The notes below the pieces were generated by a model, which did no database searches, was not told the origin of the DNA, and saw only the letters and a list, made by a program, of their open reading frames with translations. A stretch of DNA of 53,647 nt from an uncultured Prevotella sp. GTDB lineage: Bacteria > Bacteroidota > Bacteroidia > Bacteroidales > Bacteroidaceae. Position 1 is the first letter of the stretch; the number at the start of each line of letters is the position of its first letter. Shown here piece by piece: positions 53,435 through 53,647 of this stretch. Where the stretch lies: NCBI GenBank assembly GCA_905202125.1, contig CAJKQX010000006.1:1-53647 (forward strand). Direction: 5' to 3'. The position numbers and the translations under genes are program-made.

Positions 53435-53442
53435 TATATTTG
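53435..53442 (+). promoter_or_regulatory. -7 box near the window end
   Basis: TATATTTG matches TAnnTTTG and lies 88 nt before the small ORF at 53530. No TTTG lies at -33 spacing. Confidence 0.5.
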
Positions 53443-53529
53443 CACTACGAAGATAAAAAACGCGTTAAAAACGCAATCCAACAAACCTATTTAAAAAAAA
53501 TTTATTAACTAACTTACGTAATTAACATT

Positions 53530-53625
53530 ATGGAATTACTGAGGAAAAAGTATTTTATCTCTCTGTTGGCCCTTGTACTCGGGCTTGCATTTGGGGGAGA
53601 CTGTCCGAAAACTATAGCCACGTAG
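53530..53625 (+). CDS. 31-residue signal-peptide-like ORF, possibly truncated gene
   Basis: Starts MELLRKKYFISLLALVLGLA, a good signal peptide with a basic head and hydrophobic core, then GGDCP; it ends with a stop codon at 53623-53625, 31 residues in all. All three + frames close within about 20 nt of it. It has a -7 box and an AT-rich leader, as a real gene of this organism would. It may be the broken or rearranged 5' end of a lipoprotein or secreted-protein gene, an error near a contig end, or a genuine small secreted peptide. Confidence 0.4.
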   Translation: MELLRKKYFISLLALVLGLAFGGDCPKTIAT

Positions 53626-53647
53626 GTTAGATTCGTTACCAGTCGTG

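Overview
The window looks like a chromosomal segment of a gut-type Bacteroidales bacterium; Muribaculaceae or Prevotellaceae fit best, but the sequence alone does not settle the family. Evidence: SusC/SusD/SusE-type genes under a hybrid two-component regulator, many secreted glycoside hydrolases, Bacteroidetes-type promoters (TTTG, about 20 nt, TAnnTTTG) instead of the E. coli consensus, few Shine-Dalgarno sequences, lipoboxes of the LSSC type, and secretion/sorting-like C-terminal tails on two giant enzymes. Everything is inferred from the sequence and from memory of protein families; no search was run.

Layout. (1) 341-2401 (+): a GH127-like secreted beta-L-arabinofuranosidase. (2) 2599-16593 (-): a complete polysaccharide utilisation locus read right to left: hybrid two-component sensor/regulator, SusC, SusD, SusE-like surface glycan-binding lipoprotein, GH53 endo-beta-1,4-galactanase, GH2 beta-galactosidase. 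The gene order matches the beta-1,4-galactan (pectic galactan) locus known from Bacteroides thetaiotaomicron, so the likely job is to bind galactan, cut it at the surface with GH53, import oligosaccharides through SusCD, and finish them with GH2 in the periplasm; the hybrid regulator senses the oligosaccharide and activates the susC promoter. (3) 16878-19796 (-): a two-gene envelope pair (Ig-like lipoprotein and DUF3108 protein). (4) 20640-30361 (+): housekeeping block rimP-nusA-infB, then the Fe-S assembly genes sufB-sufC-sufD-sufS. (5) 30433-36566: a GH92 alpha-mannosidase, a small divergent membrane protein, rnhB with a WYL-type regulator, a secreted esterase-like hydrolase and a divergent AraC regulator. 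(6) 37493-44468: a giant SGNH-plus-glutaminase-type protein, tRNA-Asn, an S41 protease and a family 2 glycosyltransferase. (7) 44836-52748: pnp, a second GH92 enzyme, and a large FG-GAP/GH43 fusion. The right end holds only a repeat island and a 31-codon signal-peptide-like ORF.

The intergenic DNA is unusually rich. Four dispersed repeat families are visible: (a) a 123-bp direct repeat (19-141, 20054-20177) flanking regions 1-3; (b) short REP-like palindromes built on TTGCGGCCGCAA; (c) an approximately 85-bp tandem repeat whose units each carry a TTTG-N20-TAnnTTTG promoter, two of them driving the hybrid regulator; (d) a roughly 400-bp element, present twice, with four head-to-tail 22-bp units that are mostly palindromic. 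Family (d), the promoter-bearing repeat (c), and a candidate operator (TTGTCC-N15-TTGTCC plus an 11-bp inverted repeat) at the susC promoter are the observations I consider most worth following up.
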